Below, piece after piece: positions 18,889 to 27,979 of a DNA stretch of 64,000 nt. Within the stretch, counting starts at the first letter, position 1; the number at the start of each line of letters is the position of its first letter. The notes beneath the pieces are model-generated. The model had not been told where the DNA came from and made no database searches. It saw only the letters and a program-made list of their open reading frames with translations. The stretch is from Anaerolineae bacterium (GTDB lineage: Bacteria; Chloroflexota; Anaerolineae; Aggregatilineales; Phototrophicaceae). The stretch is from NCBI GenBank assembly GCA_022824465.1, contig JAJDZV010000008.1, positions 62,001 to 126,000 on the forward strand, read 5' to 3'. A program made the translations under genes and the position numbers.

Positions 18889-18925
18889 TGGAAGGCCGCA
18901 GATAGCTGTGCAAGTCGCGCGGATT

Positions 18926-18941
18926 CTGCACTATAATGCAG
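18926..18941 (+). promoter_or_regulatory. Promoter -10 inside an inverted repeat, upstream of the PspA-like gene
   Basis: TATAAT at 18932-18937 sits inside the inverted repeat CTGCA-CTATAA-TGCAG (18926-18941), about 40 bases before the start at 18976. Placement over the -10 box suggests an operator. A close relative, GGCACTATAGTGCA, is at 30692-30705. Confidence 0.45.
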
Positions 18942-18975
18942 ACTTGAAGGCGAGATTGAAGGGAAGCGCGCCGAC

Positions 18976-19695
18976 ATGTCAAGCCTCTTCGACAAGCTCT
19001 CAACCTTGGTGAACGCGCAGGTGAACGACTTGCTTGGAAGAAACCCGCAGTCGCCCTTGGCGCGCATCCGCTTACATCCGGAAGAAGCGGAGAAGGATCC
19101 TAAACGCTCCGCGCAGACCTTGCGCCGCCGAATGGACGAAGCGGTCGACTATGAAGGCGAATTGCAGCAAAAGATCAATGGCTTGACGCAGGAGGCGCTT
19201 GGGCTGGATGCCCAAGTCGACAGCTGTTTGCAGCGGGGCGATCAGTTTGGCGCGCGCCGGCTCCAAGGTCAACTCAATATGAAACAGCAGCAATTGGCAA
19301 TCGCCGAGTCCGAATTGCGCGACCATCGCGCCGTGACGCGGCATCTGATGCAAGAATTGGTCAGCCTGGAAGCGGCGCTCGACGACAATGAGCGACAAGG
19401 TCGGTCGCCAGATGAGGCTGGAGACGGGCAGAGGCGAAGGACGGGCATCCCCGTCGACAGCGCCGGTTTGGCGGGCGCAGTAGCTGACAAGTTAAATGAG
19501 GCGCGCGACAATGTCGAGTCGCTGCTGAACCGAGCGCCGCCGCCCGCGCCATCCGCCGCAGCGAGAAGCAAAGAGAGAATCGTGATCGTCGACGAGGCGC
19601 CGGACCCGCGCAAAGCGAAGCCGCAGCGTAAAGACCGGGAGTCGATGGACCGGCGACTTTCTCGCTTGAGCAAGCCTTCCGATGATGACGGCTAA
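18976..19695 (+). CDS. PspA/IM30-like coiled-coil protein
   Basis: 239 residues. The start MSSLFDKLSTLVNAQVNDLL resembles the amphipathic N-terminal helix of PspA/Vipp1 proteins, which polymerise on stressed membranes. A long helical region (about 40-135) with QQKINGLTQEALGLDAQV and the Gln/Glu-rich ladder matches a shortened PspA coiled coil. The C-terminal 100 residues are Pro/Ala/Arg/Asp-rich and probably disordered, unlike classical PspA. It is preceded by its own promoter within a palindrome. PspA-like is inferred from N-terminus and helical pattern, so moderate certainty. Confidence 0.6.
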   Translation: MSSLFDKLSTLVNAQVNDLLGRNPQSPLARIRLHPEEAEKDPKRSAQTLRRRMDEAVDYEGELQQKINGLTQEALGLDAQVDSCLQRGDQFGARRLQGQLNMKQQQLAIAESELRDHRAVTRHLMQELVSLEAALDDNERQGRSPDEAGDGQRRRTGIPVDSAGLAGAVADKLNEARDNVESLLNRAPPPAPSAAARSKERIVIVDEAPDPRKAKPQRKDRESMDRRLSRLSKPSDDDG

Positions 19696-19714
19696 TGGCT
19701 AGAGGCGGCGCGAT

Positions 19715-20494
19715 TCAGGAACGTCGGTTCGCGCTGCGCGCCAACGCGTCGACCAAGTCCTGCATCGACCGCTCGATATGCGGGAATCCCAGCCAGGCGC
19801 TCATCAGCCCGAATAGTCCCCCGGTGATGATGCGGAAGGCCGGCGTGGTTTCGCGCACAAGCCAGAATTCAAACGGCGGATAGCTAAGCAATTGGCTCAA
19901 GCCGTCGATGCCTACTGGACCCAGCCCAACAAATATGTACAGCCAAAGGGGCAGGGGCCGGACTCGCCAGCGGAAGCGCGAATAAACCAGTCCGCCCGCG
20001 AAAAGCATGGTGTAGATCGCCAGGTCGCGCGCGCAAAGGCTGGTCTTGTAGCCGAATGCTTCGTCGCCGATGAAATGACGCGCGGCGATCTGTTGCGTCA
20101 CGGAGTAAGTCTCCAAGTCCTCGGCCGATTGCGGCGCGGGCGCGTCGCCAAAATAGTAGGCTGACCAATAGCGGAACTGCGCTTGAAAAGCCTCCGAATC
20201 CTCAGCGAATTGCTCAAATGGCGCTAGCTCGCTGGCGGCCGCGCCGCGCGGATAAAAGGTCTGCGCGCCAAATACAAAGGGCGAACGAAAGGCGAACTGA
20301 TGACAGAAGGGACTGTAAAGCGTATAAATCACATCGGCGGCTTCGCGCAAGCCAAGTTTGGCGAGACTCGGCGCGACCCAAGGCAAAGCGCTATAGGTGA
20401 ACAGAAGCGCTAGCGCGATGCGCAACCAGTTGCGCGCGAAAACCAGCGTGAACGCGCTTATTCTTCGTCGAGATGATTGTAATAGCCGCCTCAT
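19715..20494 (-). CDS. DUF2085 integral membrane protein
   Basis: 259 residues with four or five membrane segments. The blocks SPFCHQFAFRSPF, SLCARDLAIYT and GPVGIDGLSQLL followed by TPAFRIITGGLFG are the conserved sequence features of DUF2085, a family common in Chloroflexota and other phyla with unknown function; the Cys/His residues may bind a metal. It lies 12 bases downstream of the TlpA-like gene on the same strand, so it is likely part of that redox operon. Confidence 0.85.
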   Translation of the reverse strand: MRRLLQSSRRRISAFTLVFARNWLRIALALLFTYSALPWVAPSLAKLGLREAADVIYTLYSPFCHQFAFRSPFVFGAQTFYPRGAAASELAPFEQFAEDSEAFQAQFRYWSAYYFGDAPAPQSAEDLETYSVTQQIAARHFIGDEAFGYKTSLCARDLAIYTMLFAGGLVYSRFRWRVRPLPLWLYIFVGLGPVGIDGLSQLLSYPPFEFWLVRETTPAFRIITGGLFGLMSAWLGFPHIERSMQDLVDALARSANRRS

Positions 20495-20506
20495 AGTCCG
20501 AGCGCG

Positions 20507-21061
20507 CTAGCCAAGCTGCGCCAATTGACGCGCTTCGCCAAGCAAGTGACTATAGCTTATGGGTCCGAAGCGCAGGCCGCGAATAATCAGGCGCTCATCG
20601 AGAATATAGGTAGTTGGCAAGCCGCGGACCTTATACAGTCGCGCGGCGTGAAGGGCTGGATCGAGAAGCAGCTCCAATGAAAGCCCGAGCTGGTCGCGCC
20701 AAGCGATCACGCTGTCGCGGCTCTCGCCGAGGTTTATCGCCAAAATGCGCGTGACTTCGGGGTGGTCTTGATGCACACGCTGCAGCTCGCGCAGTTCTCG
20801 GCGGCAGGGCGCGCAGGCGGTCGACCAGAAGCTGATAATCGTTACGGTCCCGGCATTTGGTTCAAGTGATACAAGCTCATTTGAAGCATTCCGCAGCCCA
20901 AACCGGGGCGCTGGCGAACCGATCGCGGCCAAGGCGCGAAACCCCGACGCGCCATTGCCGGTGTTCGCTTCGGGCAAGCCGGTCGCGACCATGATCAATA
21001 AAGCCGCGCCCAGACAAGCGAGCGCGGCAAATGCGAAGAGGGCCTGCTTCAGTCTGATCAT
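20507..21061 (-). CDS. TlpA/ResA-like membrane-anchored thioredoxin
   Basis: 184 residues with one N-terminal transmembrane helix (about 8-28) and an extracytoplasmic thioredoxin fold. The redox motif is CAPC at 83-86 within SFWSTACAPCRREL, followed by the cis-Pro loop RGLPTTYILDERL. Usually such proteins reduce apocytochrome c or other exported thiols with electrons from CcdA. The neighbour upstream (21079-23010) is a CcdA fusion, 17 bases away, which supports this. DUF2085 follows. Confidence 0.85.
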   Translation of the reverse strand: MIRLKQALFAFAALACLGAALLIMVATGLPEANTGNGASGFRALAAIGSPAPRFGLRNASNELVSLEPNAGTVTIISFWSTACAPCRRELRELQRVHQDHPEVTRILAINLGESRDSVIAWRDQLGLSLELLLDPALHAARLYKVRGLPTTYILDERLIIRGLRFGPISYSHLLGEARQLAQLG

Positions 21062-21078
21062 GCAGCGATGCGCGTTTA

Positions 21079-23010
21079 TTACTCGTCGGCGAGCGCGTTC
21101 ATCAGCAGCTCGGTCAGTTGCGATTCAGTCATGATGCCAAAGTGCCGCGCCAGGATAACCCCATCTTGGTCAAGCAAATAGGAACTCGGACGCGTCTGGA
21201 TGCCGTAGGTCTCATTGATTTCGCCGCTATTGTCCAGTGCAAGCGGAAAGTCGAGCGCGAATTCGTCGCGGAAGTCAGCCATTGCCGCTTCGCTGTCGTT
21301 GTAGGCGATCGCCACGATTTCGAATCCGCGAGGGCGCCACTCGTCGTATGCCTTCTGGAATTCGGGCATTTCCCGCCGGCAGGGACCGCACCAGGTGCCC
21401 CAAAAGTTGAGCAGCACGACTTTGCCGCGCAGATCGGCCAGGCTGATGATGTCGTCGTCGATTGTCGCAATGGCGAATTCCGGCGCGCGATTGCCCTCAG
21501 CCAATCCAACGGACGGGAGCAGGTCGCTTGCGATCTCCGTCAGACTGGTCAGTAAGTTACCCGCGAAAGACTGCGACGCGTCGTCTGTTGTTGCGATAGG
21601 CTCGGCGTCGCGAATCTTGACGCGGAATCGCGCGGATTCCGTACCGGAAGCATTACTCAACTCGACGCGATAAGGCCCTCCGGCGGCCAGGGAGAAAGCG
21701 GTTAAGGGGTAGAATTCGTCCTCGACCACGACGCTCTCGGATTTGGCGCCTTGCGCCAGCGCGATATCGTCGGGTCCGTACAGGCGCATCAAGAATTCCG
21801 GCACGGTTTCATTGACGCTTCGCACCTCTACGTCGATGATGTCGCCGGGGTCAGCGTGAAACAAGAATTCCAGCGCGGGCGCATCCGCTGTGAAATGTCC
21901 GCTGGCGCTCTGGTTGATCGCGACCGGAATGAGACGGCCTTGCAGACACGGACCGACATGGCTGAGCCCGAGCCTTCCCTCGAAGAAGCCGACGCCGCAC
22001 TCCTCCACGCGATAAGTGAAATCAGCGAATTCTCCGCGCGAAAAAGTCTGGCTCAGGCTCTGCAACTGGCCGCTCGCGACAAGCGCGCCTATGACGATGA
22101 GCAACGACCCGCTGAAGAGCTTGATCTTGTTCATCTGCCGTTGCAGCCGGCGCAGGAAGCCTTGCGCGCTGTTGAGCAGTAGCGCCGTAATGACAAAGGG
22201 GATGCCCAAGCCGATGGAATAGGCCGTCAGCAGCAGCATGCCCAGGGCGACATCGCCGGTGGACGCGCCAGAGGTCGCCGCGACCGTAAGAATCGTGCCG
22301 AGCAAGGGACCGATGCAAGGCGACCAGCCGGCCGAAAAGACCATGCCCATGAAAGCCGAGCCGATCAGGCCATCGCGCCCATTAGCGCCAATCTCGCCGC
22401 GGGTATCCGAATAGAGCGCCGAATCAATCTGGTCGAAGACACCATTCCAGAAGACGGCTGGCTGTGTGAAAGCGCCCTTGGCGAACATCGCCGCGACCAA
22501 GACCACGGTCAGCGGTAGCGCGACCAAAGCCTGTTCCAGAAAGCCCCAGTAGAATAGCCCGGCGGCGACCAGGGCGACAGCCACGCTGAGCAAGACATTG
22601 TCCAGCAAGCCGGATTGTCCCTTCTTGCGCAGCCAGGCGAAGAACTGCGGCGCCAAGCCCATGAACTGGAAACCGAAGAATATGATAACCAGCCCGCCGA
22701 AGCGCCCGAGAATCTCGGTGAATGTGCCGACATGTTGGCCCGCGATGCTGGACAATGCGGTGGTGAACAAGCCGATTAGCACAAAGATCAAAGTGAATCC
22801 GGAAACGAAGGCGATGCCATGCAATAGCATCTGCAGTCTGAACGCCAGACTGACCGGCGCGGCCCCGCCACGCGCAGTCTGCCGGCTGATGTTGTGCGTC
22901 AGGCGCCCGCTCATGTAGCCAATGTAGGCTGGCACGAGCGGTAGCACGCATGGCGAAATAAACGACAGTATGCCCGCAATCAATGCCAGGCCGATCGTAA
23001 CGTTTTCCAT
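21079..23010 (-). CDS. CcdA-TlpA fusion: transmembrane electron carrier with thioredoxin domain
   Basis: 643 residues in three parts. Residues 1-315 are CcdA/DsbD-like with many helices and the two redox cysteines in SPCVLPLVP (C21) and GWSPCIGPLLGT (near 236). A region at about 335-475 looks like a beta-rich extracytoplasmic domain of the pre-peptidase C-terminal (PPC) type (FLMRLYGPDDIAL, YRVELSNASG). Residues 505-643 are a TlpA domain with WCGPC (Cys 541 and 544). The module should pass cytoplasmic thioredoxin electrons across the membrane directly to its own periplasmic-side thioredoxin. CcdA and TlpA are usually separate genes, and the middle domain is not part of DsbD. The second TlpA-like gene follows after 17 bases. 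Confidence 0.88.
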   Translation of the reverse strand: MENVTIGLALIAGILSFISPCVLPLVPAYIGYMSGRLTHNISRQTARGGAAPVSLAFRLQMLLHGIAFVSGFTLIFVLIGLFTTALSSIAGQHVGTFTEILGRFGGLVIIFFGFQFMGLAPQFFAWLRKKGQSGLLDNVLLSVAVALVAAGLFYWGFLEQALVALPLTVVLVAAMFAKGAFTQPAVFWNGVFDQIDSALYSDTRGEIGANGRDGLIGSAFMGMVFSAGWSPCIGPLLGTILTVAATSGASTGDVALGMLLLTAYSIGLGIPFVITALLLNSAQGFLRRLQRQMNKIKLFSGSLLIVIGALVASGQLQSLSQTFSRGEFADFTYRVEECGVGFFEGRLGLSHVGPCLQGRLIPVAINQSASGHFTADAPALEFLFHADPGDIIDVEVRSVNETVPEFLMRLYGPDDIALAQGAKSESVVVEDEFYPLTAFSLAAGGPYRVELSNASGTESARFRVKIRDAEPIATTDDASQSFAGNLLTSLTEIASDLLPSVGLAEGNRAPEFAIATIDDDIISLADLRGKVVLLNFWGTWCGPCRREMPEFQKAYDEWRPRGFEIVAIAYNDSEAAMADFRDEFALDFPLALDNSGEINETYGIQTRPSSYLLDQDGVILARHFGIMTESQLTELLMNALADE

Positions 23011-23138
23011 CCTGTGAACCCTCCGGTTCTGTTTAGCTCGCCGAAAGCGAACCCGTCTGGACTCTCATTGTCGAGCCTAACCGCTACAGCTTACAGGAAG
23101 CTTGCCTGTCAATAAACGTTTGCTATCGCGGCGCAAAG

Positions 23139-24488
23139 TCAGTCCTCGTTTCTGAGCAATTCGCGCAAGAAATTGGCTTCCGTTTCAGGCGAATCCAGCT
23201 TGCCGTCGATCCAGGCGTCTCGCAGCGCGTCGAGAATCTGTTTGTAGCGCGGTCCGGGCGGAAGGCCCTTATTCAGCAAGTCGGCGCCGCTGATACCTGG
23301 TCGCTGGTGGCGCCACCTCGCGGCAAAACTTGCCAAGTTGTTCCTGGCGGTAGGGCTATCGGCAAGGAGCGCCCAAGCGGCGCGCAATGCGGCTTCGGGC
23401 GTCCGCTCGAGCAGACGGGCGACTTGGCTGGGAGAGGCGCCGGGGTCCCGCAGCACTGCGGCATTGGCCATTAGGCTGGCGCAAGACTCTGCCGCCTGCC
23501 TCAACTTCTGCGAAAGGCCAAGGCGCTGGCAAATCGACTGCGCATCGACTTCGCTGACAGATGACAGTAGCAAGGTCCACAGAACGGCGCGTTTGTCTAC
23601 GGGAGCTTGCCAGGGTGGCTCGGTTTCGTGAAAGCGCGCCAAAAGAGAGGGCATATCCGCGCTCACGCGAAAAGCCGGCTGAATGCTGGCCAACGCGCCA
23701 AGCGCTTGAAGCTGAAACAAGATTGGTCCCGCCTTTGGCTCGCGCAGGATGTGATCAAACTCGTTGACGAGTCGGGCGCCGGTGACGCCTCCGAGCAGCG
23801 GCAGGGCGGCTCGCAGCAAGTCTTTCGTGCGCGTCTCAATGTCGAATCCCAGTCGCGCGCCGAGCCGAACAGCGCGCAGGATACGCGTCGGATCGTCTAT
23901 AAAGCTGCGCTCATGCAAGACGCGGATCAGGCCCGCGCGCAGATCGTTCAAGCCGCCGCATTCGTCCAGGAGCAGGCCCGTAGCGGAGGCTGGACTTAAC
24001 TGGAGCGCGAGCGTATTCAATGTGAAATCGCGGCGCCGCAAGTCGGCCGAGATGTCGGCGGGCGATACCGTAGGCAGCGCTCCCGGGCGGCTGTACGTTT
24101 CCGAACGCGCGCGGGCGAAGTCAATATGCTGAGGGATAGCGCGGGCGGCGACATTGAGGCTTGACGCCACCCCATCATCAAGCGTCCAAATGGCTGTGCC
24201 AAACGGCTTATGCGCCAGTACCTTCCCGCCGTAGCGTGCCGCAAGATAGTTGGCAAATCGAACCGAGTCTGATTCAAGCACGAAGTCGAGATCTTGATTG
24301 GGCTGCGAGAGCAACAGGTCGCGCGCGACTCCGCCGACCAGATAGAGCGCGAGGCCCTGCGCTTGCGCCAATTCGGCGATTGACCCGATCAGTTGCGCGG
24401 TTTCAGCGCCAAGAACCCGGCGCAATTCTCCGCTGTCGACAGTCTGAATATCGGCATGGCGCGCCATGCTCGCTGCGCTCCGGCTCAC
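23139..24488 (-). CDS. CCA-adding / poly(A) polymerase family nucleotidyltransferase
   Basis: 449 residues from GTG at 24488, which overlaps the stop of the upstream gene by four bases (GTGA); ATG at 24467 is an alternative. The N-terminal catalytic head has YLVGGVARDLLL and the acidic pair in DLDFV near 75, then RRDFTLNTLAL and the RNA/ribose block ILRAVRLGARLGF. The C-terminal ~200 residues resemble the helical body. Class II tRNA nucleotidyltransferases add CCA to tRNA 3' ends; some close relatives add only A or C2, and sequence alone does not settle which. Confidence 0.88.
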   Translation of the reverse strand: MSRSAASMARHADIQTVDSGELRRVLGAETAQLIGSIAELAQAQGLALYLVGGVARDLLLSQPNQDLDFVLESDSVRFANYLAARYGGKVLAHKPFGTAIWTLDDGVASSLNVAARAIPQHIDFARARSETYSRPGALPTVSPADISADLRRRDFTLNTLALQLSPASATGLLLDECGGLNDLRAGLIRVLHERSFIDDPTRILRAVRLGARLGFDIETRTKDLLRAALPLLGGVTGARLVNEFDHILREPKAGPILFQLQALGALASIQPAFRVSADMPSLLARFHETEPPWQAPVDKRAVLWTLLLSSVSEVDAQSICQRLGLSQKLRQAAESCASLMANAAVLRDPGASPSQVARLLERTPEAALRAAWALLADSPTARNNLASFAARWRHQRPGISGADLLNKGLPPGPRYKQILDALRDAWIDGKLDSPETEANFLRELLRNED

Positions 24489-24877
24489 GGCAGGGCGATC
24501 CAAGGGCCGACCAGTTCGCGCTCGATCATACTCAGCGATGTTGTGAAATTGAAGAAGGCGAGCAGGGCGAAGGCGATTGCCGCTCGGCGATCATCGCGGC
24601 CATGCAGCAGGCTAAACAAACCAGGCATGATAATGGCGAGCCAGAGCAAATAGAGCACGTAGACGATGACGCGTTCCGAGCGAGGTTGGAAGCCCGAAAG
24701 CAGCAGGACGATCCCGACCAAAAGGGTCACGCCAGCGAGCAAGGCATAAGTGGCGACCGCGCCTAGATAGTGGCCCGAAATCGGCTGATTGCGCGCGGCT
24801 ATCGCGCTCGCCCAGACGCCAAGCGCCAGCGAGTACAAAATATGCATATTGAAGAGAATCTGATGGATATCCGCCAC
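24485..24877 (-). CDS. Small four-helix membrane protein, unknown
   Basis: 130 residues with four predicted membrane helices (about 5-22, 37-60, 70-90, 96-118) and short loops. I recognise no family. The gene precedes and overlaps the tRNA nucleotidyltransferase gene by four bases and carries its own extended -10 candidate 25 bases upstream. Probably the first gene of a two-gene operon. Confidence 0.6.
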   Translation of the reverse strand: MADIHQILFNMHILYSLALGVWASAIAARNQPISGHYLGAVATYALLAGVTLLVGIVLLLSGFQPRSERVIVYVLYLLWLAIIMPGLFSLLHGRDDRRAAIAFALLAFFNFTTSLSMIERELVGPWIALP

Positions 24878-24901
24878 AAGCGCGCTCCGATATTTGCTAT
24901 C

Positions 24902-24910
24902 ATTCTAGCA
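24902..24910 (-). promoter_or_regulatory. Extended -10 promoter for the membrane protein and CCA genes
   Basis: The minus strand reads TGCTAGAAT, 25 bases before the start at 24877. Confidence 0.45.
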
Positions 24911-24927
24911 TATCGCGCCCGGCGGTT

Positions 24928-25866
24928 TCAGGCTATGGCGAGCAGGCCCATGTTGGACGCCAGCCAGACCAGCGCCAGCAGATTGGCGACGATTAGCGCC
25001 GGACGCTGCAAATTGCCGCCATCTTTGGCGAGTTTGCCGCGCATGTCCAGCTCCCAAGGAAAAAGCCCGCAAGCGATGACGCCTATGACCAAGAATGCGC
25101 CCAGCCACACTGGGAAGAGCCCCTCCCATATCGCCGCGAGCATAAATGCCAGCGCCAAAGCGATAGACAAGTGACCAAGCAATGACGTTGGCCGCTCGCC
25201 CAGCAGAACGGCGGTGTTTTGCAGCCCCGCCTGCTTGTCGACCTTATAGTCCGCGACCTGATTATAAAACTGTCCGTAAGCGGAGAAGAGCGAAGCCGCC
25301 ATAATGACAAGCCAGGCCGGTCCCGGCGTCCGCCCGTATGTAAAGAAGCCGTTGGCGATTAGCAGACCGCTTAGCATTAAGGCATGGCAAACCACATCTG
25401 TGAACGGACGCGCCTTGAATCGAAAAGGATGCGCCGAATACAGGAAGCACAGCGCCAATGTGATTGCGCCCAGCAGTAAGGCTAGAGCCCCGCTGATGGC
25501 GTAAAGCAGCAAGGAGGCGAGGAAGGTCGCCCATGTGACGATCAAGCCCTCCCGACGCTTCAGCAAGCCGCTGCTGATCACGTTATGCGACTTCTTGTCA
25601 GGATCCAAGGCGTCGTCCGGCGCGTCTTCGATGTCGTTGAGCATGAAGGCGAAAGACATGGCCAGCAGATTCGCCGCCTGCACCGCGATCAGGCGCGCGT
25701 CTACCGTCATCGACTGCGGCTCTACCGCCAGCAACGCGCCGAAAATCGTCAGCGGCACCGTGAACGGGAAATGCTCTCGCCATCGCGTCAGGCGGATTAC
25801 CGCGGCGATTTTGCTGGCGCTGCGCTTGCCCGCGTCGTCTCCATTTGAATTCACGCCTTCGACCAT
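24928..25866 (-). CDS. UbiA-family prenyltransferase
   Basis: 312 residues with about eight membrane helices. The two aspartate motifs are NDIEDAPDDALDPDK (near residue 77) and DYKVDKQAG (near 215), with YSAHPFRFK between them. They bind the Mg-diphosphate of an isoprenoid chain. The family makes quinones, hemes, chlorophylls and lipids; the substrate cannot be told from sequence. No quinone or heme genes are adjacent. The gene lies between the small membrane protein gene and the divergent peptidase. Confidence 0.85.
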   Translation of the reverse strand: MVEGVNSNGDDAGKRSASKIAAVIRLTRWREHFPFTVPLTIFGALLAVEPQSMTVDARLIAVQAANLLAMSFAFMLNDIEDAPDDALDPDKKSHNVISSGLLKRREGLIVTWATFLASLLLYAISGALALLLGAITLALCFLYSAHPFRFKARPFTDVVCHALMLSGLLIANGFFTYGRTPGPAWLVIMAASLFSAYGQFYNQVADYKVDKQAGLQNTAVLLGERPTSLLGHLSIALALAFMLAAIWEGLFPVWLGAFLVIGVIACGLFPWELDMRGKLAKDGGNLQRPALIVANLLALVWLASNMGLLAIA

Positions 25867-25943
25867 TCTCCCGTCCAGGTGTCTGAATGCGCAGCATCAT
25901 ACATTGGCGACCGCGAATAGTATAGCAGGCAAGTTTAGCTGCA

Positions 25944-25972
25944 TTGTAAACGGCGGAATCGGCTTGTATGAT
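25944..25972 (+). promoter_or_regulatory. Sigma-70 promoter for the metallopeptidase gene
   Basis: TTGTAA (25944-25949), a 17-base spacer and TATGAT (25967-25972). Transcription should begin around 25979, at or next to the ATG at 25980, so the message may be leaderless. Confidence 0.5.
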
Positions 25973-25979
25973 TCCGCCC

Positions 25980-27587
25980 ATGATTCGAGAGGTGTTTGCC
26001 GCGCTTGTAGTGATCCTGTCTCTTTGCGCCTGCAATTTGAGCGCGTTTGACGCGCCGCCTGCTGTATCGGCCGATAGCGAAAGCCCGCCGACTGCGCCGC
26101 CTGCCGCAACGCCAACCGTGGTCCCGCTTGTCCTCGTACCGACCGACTCGCTGACACCGACCGCGGCGACGCCGAGCCGCTGCAACGCCGAAGACGGGTC
26201 GCCCGCGCGCCAAATTCAAGCGTCGGTCGAAATCGACTATCGCAGCAAGGCGGTCAGCGTCTCCCAAGTCATTGGATTCCGTAATCGCGAGGCGGCGCCG
26301 CTCAATGAGTTAGTCCTGGATGTTCAGCCCAATCAGTGGCAGGACATCTTCTTCCTGGAAGCCTTGAAAGTCGATGATCAGGATGCGGGCTATGGGCTGG
26401 AACGGAACCGCTTGGACATCGAATTGTCGGCGCCTCTGTCGGTCGGCTGCTGGCTTGAGGTCGCGCTCGAGTTTCGGCTGCAGCCAGCCGCAATCACCGA
26501 TGGTTTGCGATCCTATCGAGGCTACCTCGGCTTTAGCTCGCGACAGCTCAATCTGGGGCATTTCTTGCCGACGGTTGCCGCTCGCATAGGGGGCGCCTGG
26601 CGAATCCACAAGCCCATCGGCATCGGCGAGCAAGTCGTCCACGAGGTGGCAAACTGGGACGTGGACATTGTTGTGAACGGCGCGGCTACGTCATTGCAGT
26701 TAGCGGCGCCAGGCAAGGTGACGCGGCTCGGCGAAAATCGCTGGAGAGTGGGGCTGAATGACGCGCGCGACTTGGCGCTGAGCCTGAGCGAGGAATTCAT
26801 CTTGCGCGAGCAAGCGCTTGGCAACGGCGTCACGCTGGCGGTTTATGCCTTTGCCGACGCCGTGGTGAACGACCGAGGATTGGCGATGGACGGCGCGGCG
26901 CACGTTTTGCAAGAAAGCGCGAAGTCCTTGGAAACCTTTACGCGACTGTTTGGAAAATACCCCTGGGATCGGCTGGTGATCGTCCAGGGCGACTTCCCCG
27001 ACGGCATGGAATTCACCGGTTTGGTTTTCGTCGGCAGCGGCTGGTTCTACGGCTTTGACGGCACAACCCGCAACTACTTGACGCTAATCTCGGTGCACGA
27101 AATTGCGCATCAGTGGTGGTACGCCCGGGTCGGCAACGACGCCGCCTTGAATCCCTGGCTTGATGAGGCGCTGGCAACCTACAGCGAATACTTGTACATC
27201 GAGGACCATTATCCCGAAGTTAGAAACTGGTGGTGGACCTTTCGTGTGGCTGCCTACTTTCCGCAGGGCCTGGTGGATTACCCGGTGTATGATTTCAGTA
27301 CGCCGCGCGAATACATCAACGCCATTTACTTGCGCGGCGCGCAAATGCTGCAAAACCTGCGCGATGACATCGGCGACGAGGCCTTCTTTCAGTTGCTGCG
27401 GCGCTATTACGCAGCGGGCGACGCGGCTATTGCCGAACCGAATCTGTTCTGGCGTCAGATGTCGCCAGATCTGCGCCCGCTGACTGAGGCGACCAGGCGC
27501 GAGTTTTTGATAGATCCCGAGATCAGACCCGAAGCGTCGCCGACAACGCAGCCGGCTCAAGCTGAAAGCGAAGGAGAAGCGCCATGA
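25980..27587 (+). CDS. M1-like zinc metallopeptidase lipoprotein
   Basis: 535 residues from ATG at 25980; ATG 25968 is in frame but falls in the -10 box. The signal sequence ends in LSLCAC, a lipobox-like site, followed by a Ser/Thr/Pro-rich spacer (about 25-60). A beta-rich N-terminal region precedes the gluzincin core. The zinc site is HEIAHQWW with the third ligand Glu in LDEALATY, 18 residues on, and an upstream GMEFTGLVF block corresponds to the GxMEN exopeptidase motif in altered form. It is probably an outward-facing aminopeptidase or a related peptidase. The altered GxMEN leaves the specificity open. Followed by a VOC gene with an ATGA overlap. Confidence 0.82.
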   Translation: MIREVFAALVVILSLCACNLSAFDAPPAVSADSESPPTAPPAATPTVVPLVLVPTDSLTPTAATPSRCNAEDGSPARQIQASVEIDYRSKAVSVSQVIGFRNREAAPLNELVLDVQPNQWQDIFFLEALKVDDQDAGYGLERNRLDIELSAPLSVGCWLEVALEFRLQPAAITDGLRSYRGYLGFSSRQLNLGHFLPTVAARIGGAWRIHKPIGIGEQVVHEVANWDVDIVVNGAATSLQLAAPGKVTRLGENRWRVGLNDARDLALSLSEEFILREQALGNGVTLAVYAFADAVVNDRGLAMDGAAHVLQESAKSLETFTRLFGKYPWDRLVIVQGDFPDGMEFTGLVFVGSGWFYGFDGTTRNYLTLISVHEIAHQWWYARVGNDAALNPWLDEALATYSEYLYIEDHYPEVRNWWWTFRVAAYFPQGLVDYPVYDFSTPREYINAIYLRGAQMLQNLRDDIGDEAFFQLLRRYYAAGDAAIAEPNLFWRQMSPDLRPLTEATRREFLIDPEIRPEASPTTQPAQAESEGEAP

Positions 27588-27979
27588 CTGTCAATGCGCA
27601 GATCACATTTGTATACGCCGACGACCTGGAACGTTCCGCCCGCTTCTATGAGGATGCGCTCGGATGCGTCCTGGCGCTCGATCAGGGCAGTTGCCGCATA
27701 TACCATGTGGTCGGAGGCAATGCTTACATCGGCATCTGTGAGGGAGCGGGCGCGCCGGCGGCTGGCGCGGGCATCATTCTCACCCTTGTCACCGACGATG
27801 TCGACGGCTGGCACGACAAGATTGTCGCGGCCGGCTGGGCGTGCGAGCATCCGCCGCGCCGCAACGAAACCTACGACATCTACCACTTTTTTCTGCGGGA
27901 TCCGGCCGGCTATCGAATCGAAATCCAGCGATTCGCCACAAACGATTGGGACCAGTCCCGGGAGAATTTCAGCCGGTAG
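27584..27979 (+). CDS. VOC (glyoxalase/bleomycin-resistance fold) protein
   Basis: 131 residues, a typical single-domain vicinal oxygen chelate protein with two beta-alpha-beta-beta-beta halves. FVYADDLERSARFYEDALG opens the first half and FFLRDPAGYRIEIQRF closes the second; the metal-ligand positions fit Glu near 118 and a His/Glu in the first half. Translationally coupled to the peptidase; its last 11 bases overlap the 3' end of ppc on the other strand. Substrate unknown. Confidence 0.85.
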   Translation: MTVNAQITFVYADDLERSARFYEDALGCVLALDQGSCRIYHVVGGNAYIGICEGAGAPAAGAGIILTLVTDDVDGWHDKIVAAGWACEHPPRRNETYDIYHFFLRDPAGYRIEIQRFATNDWDQSRENFSR

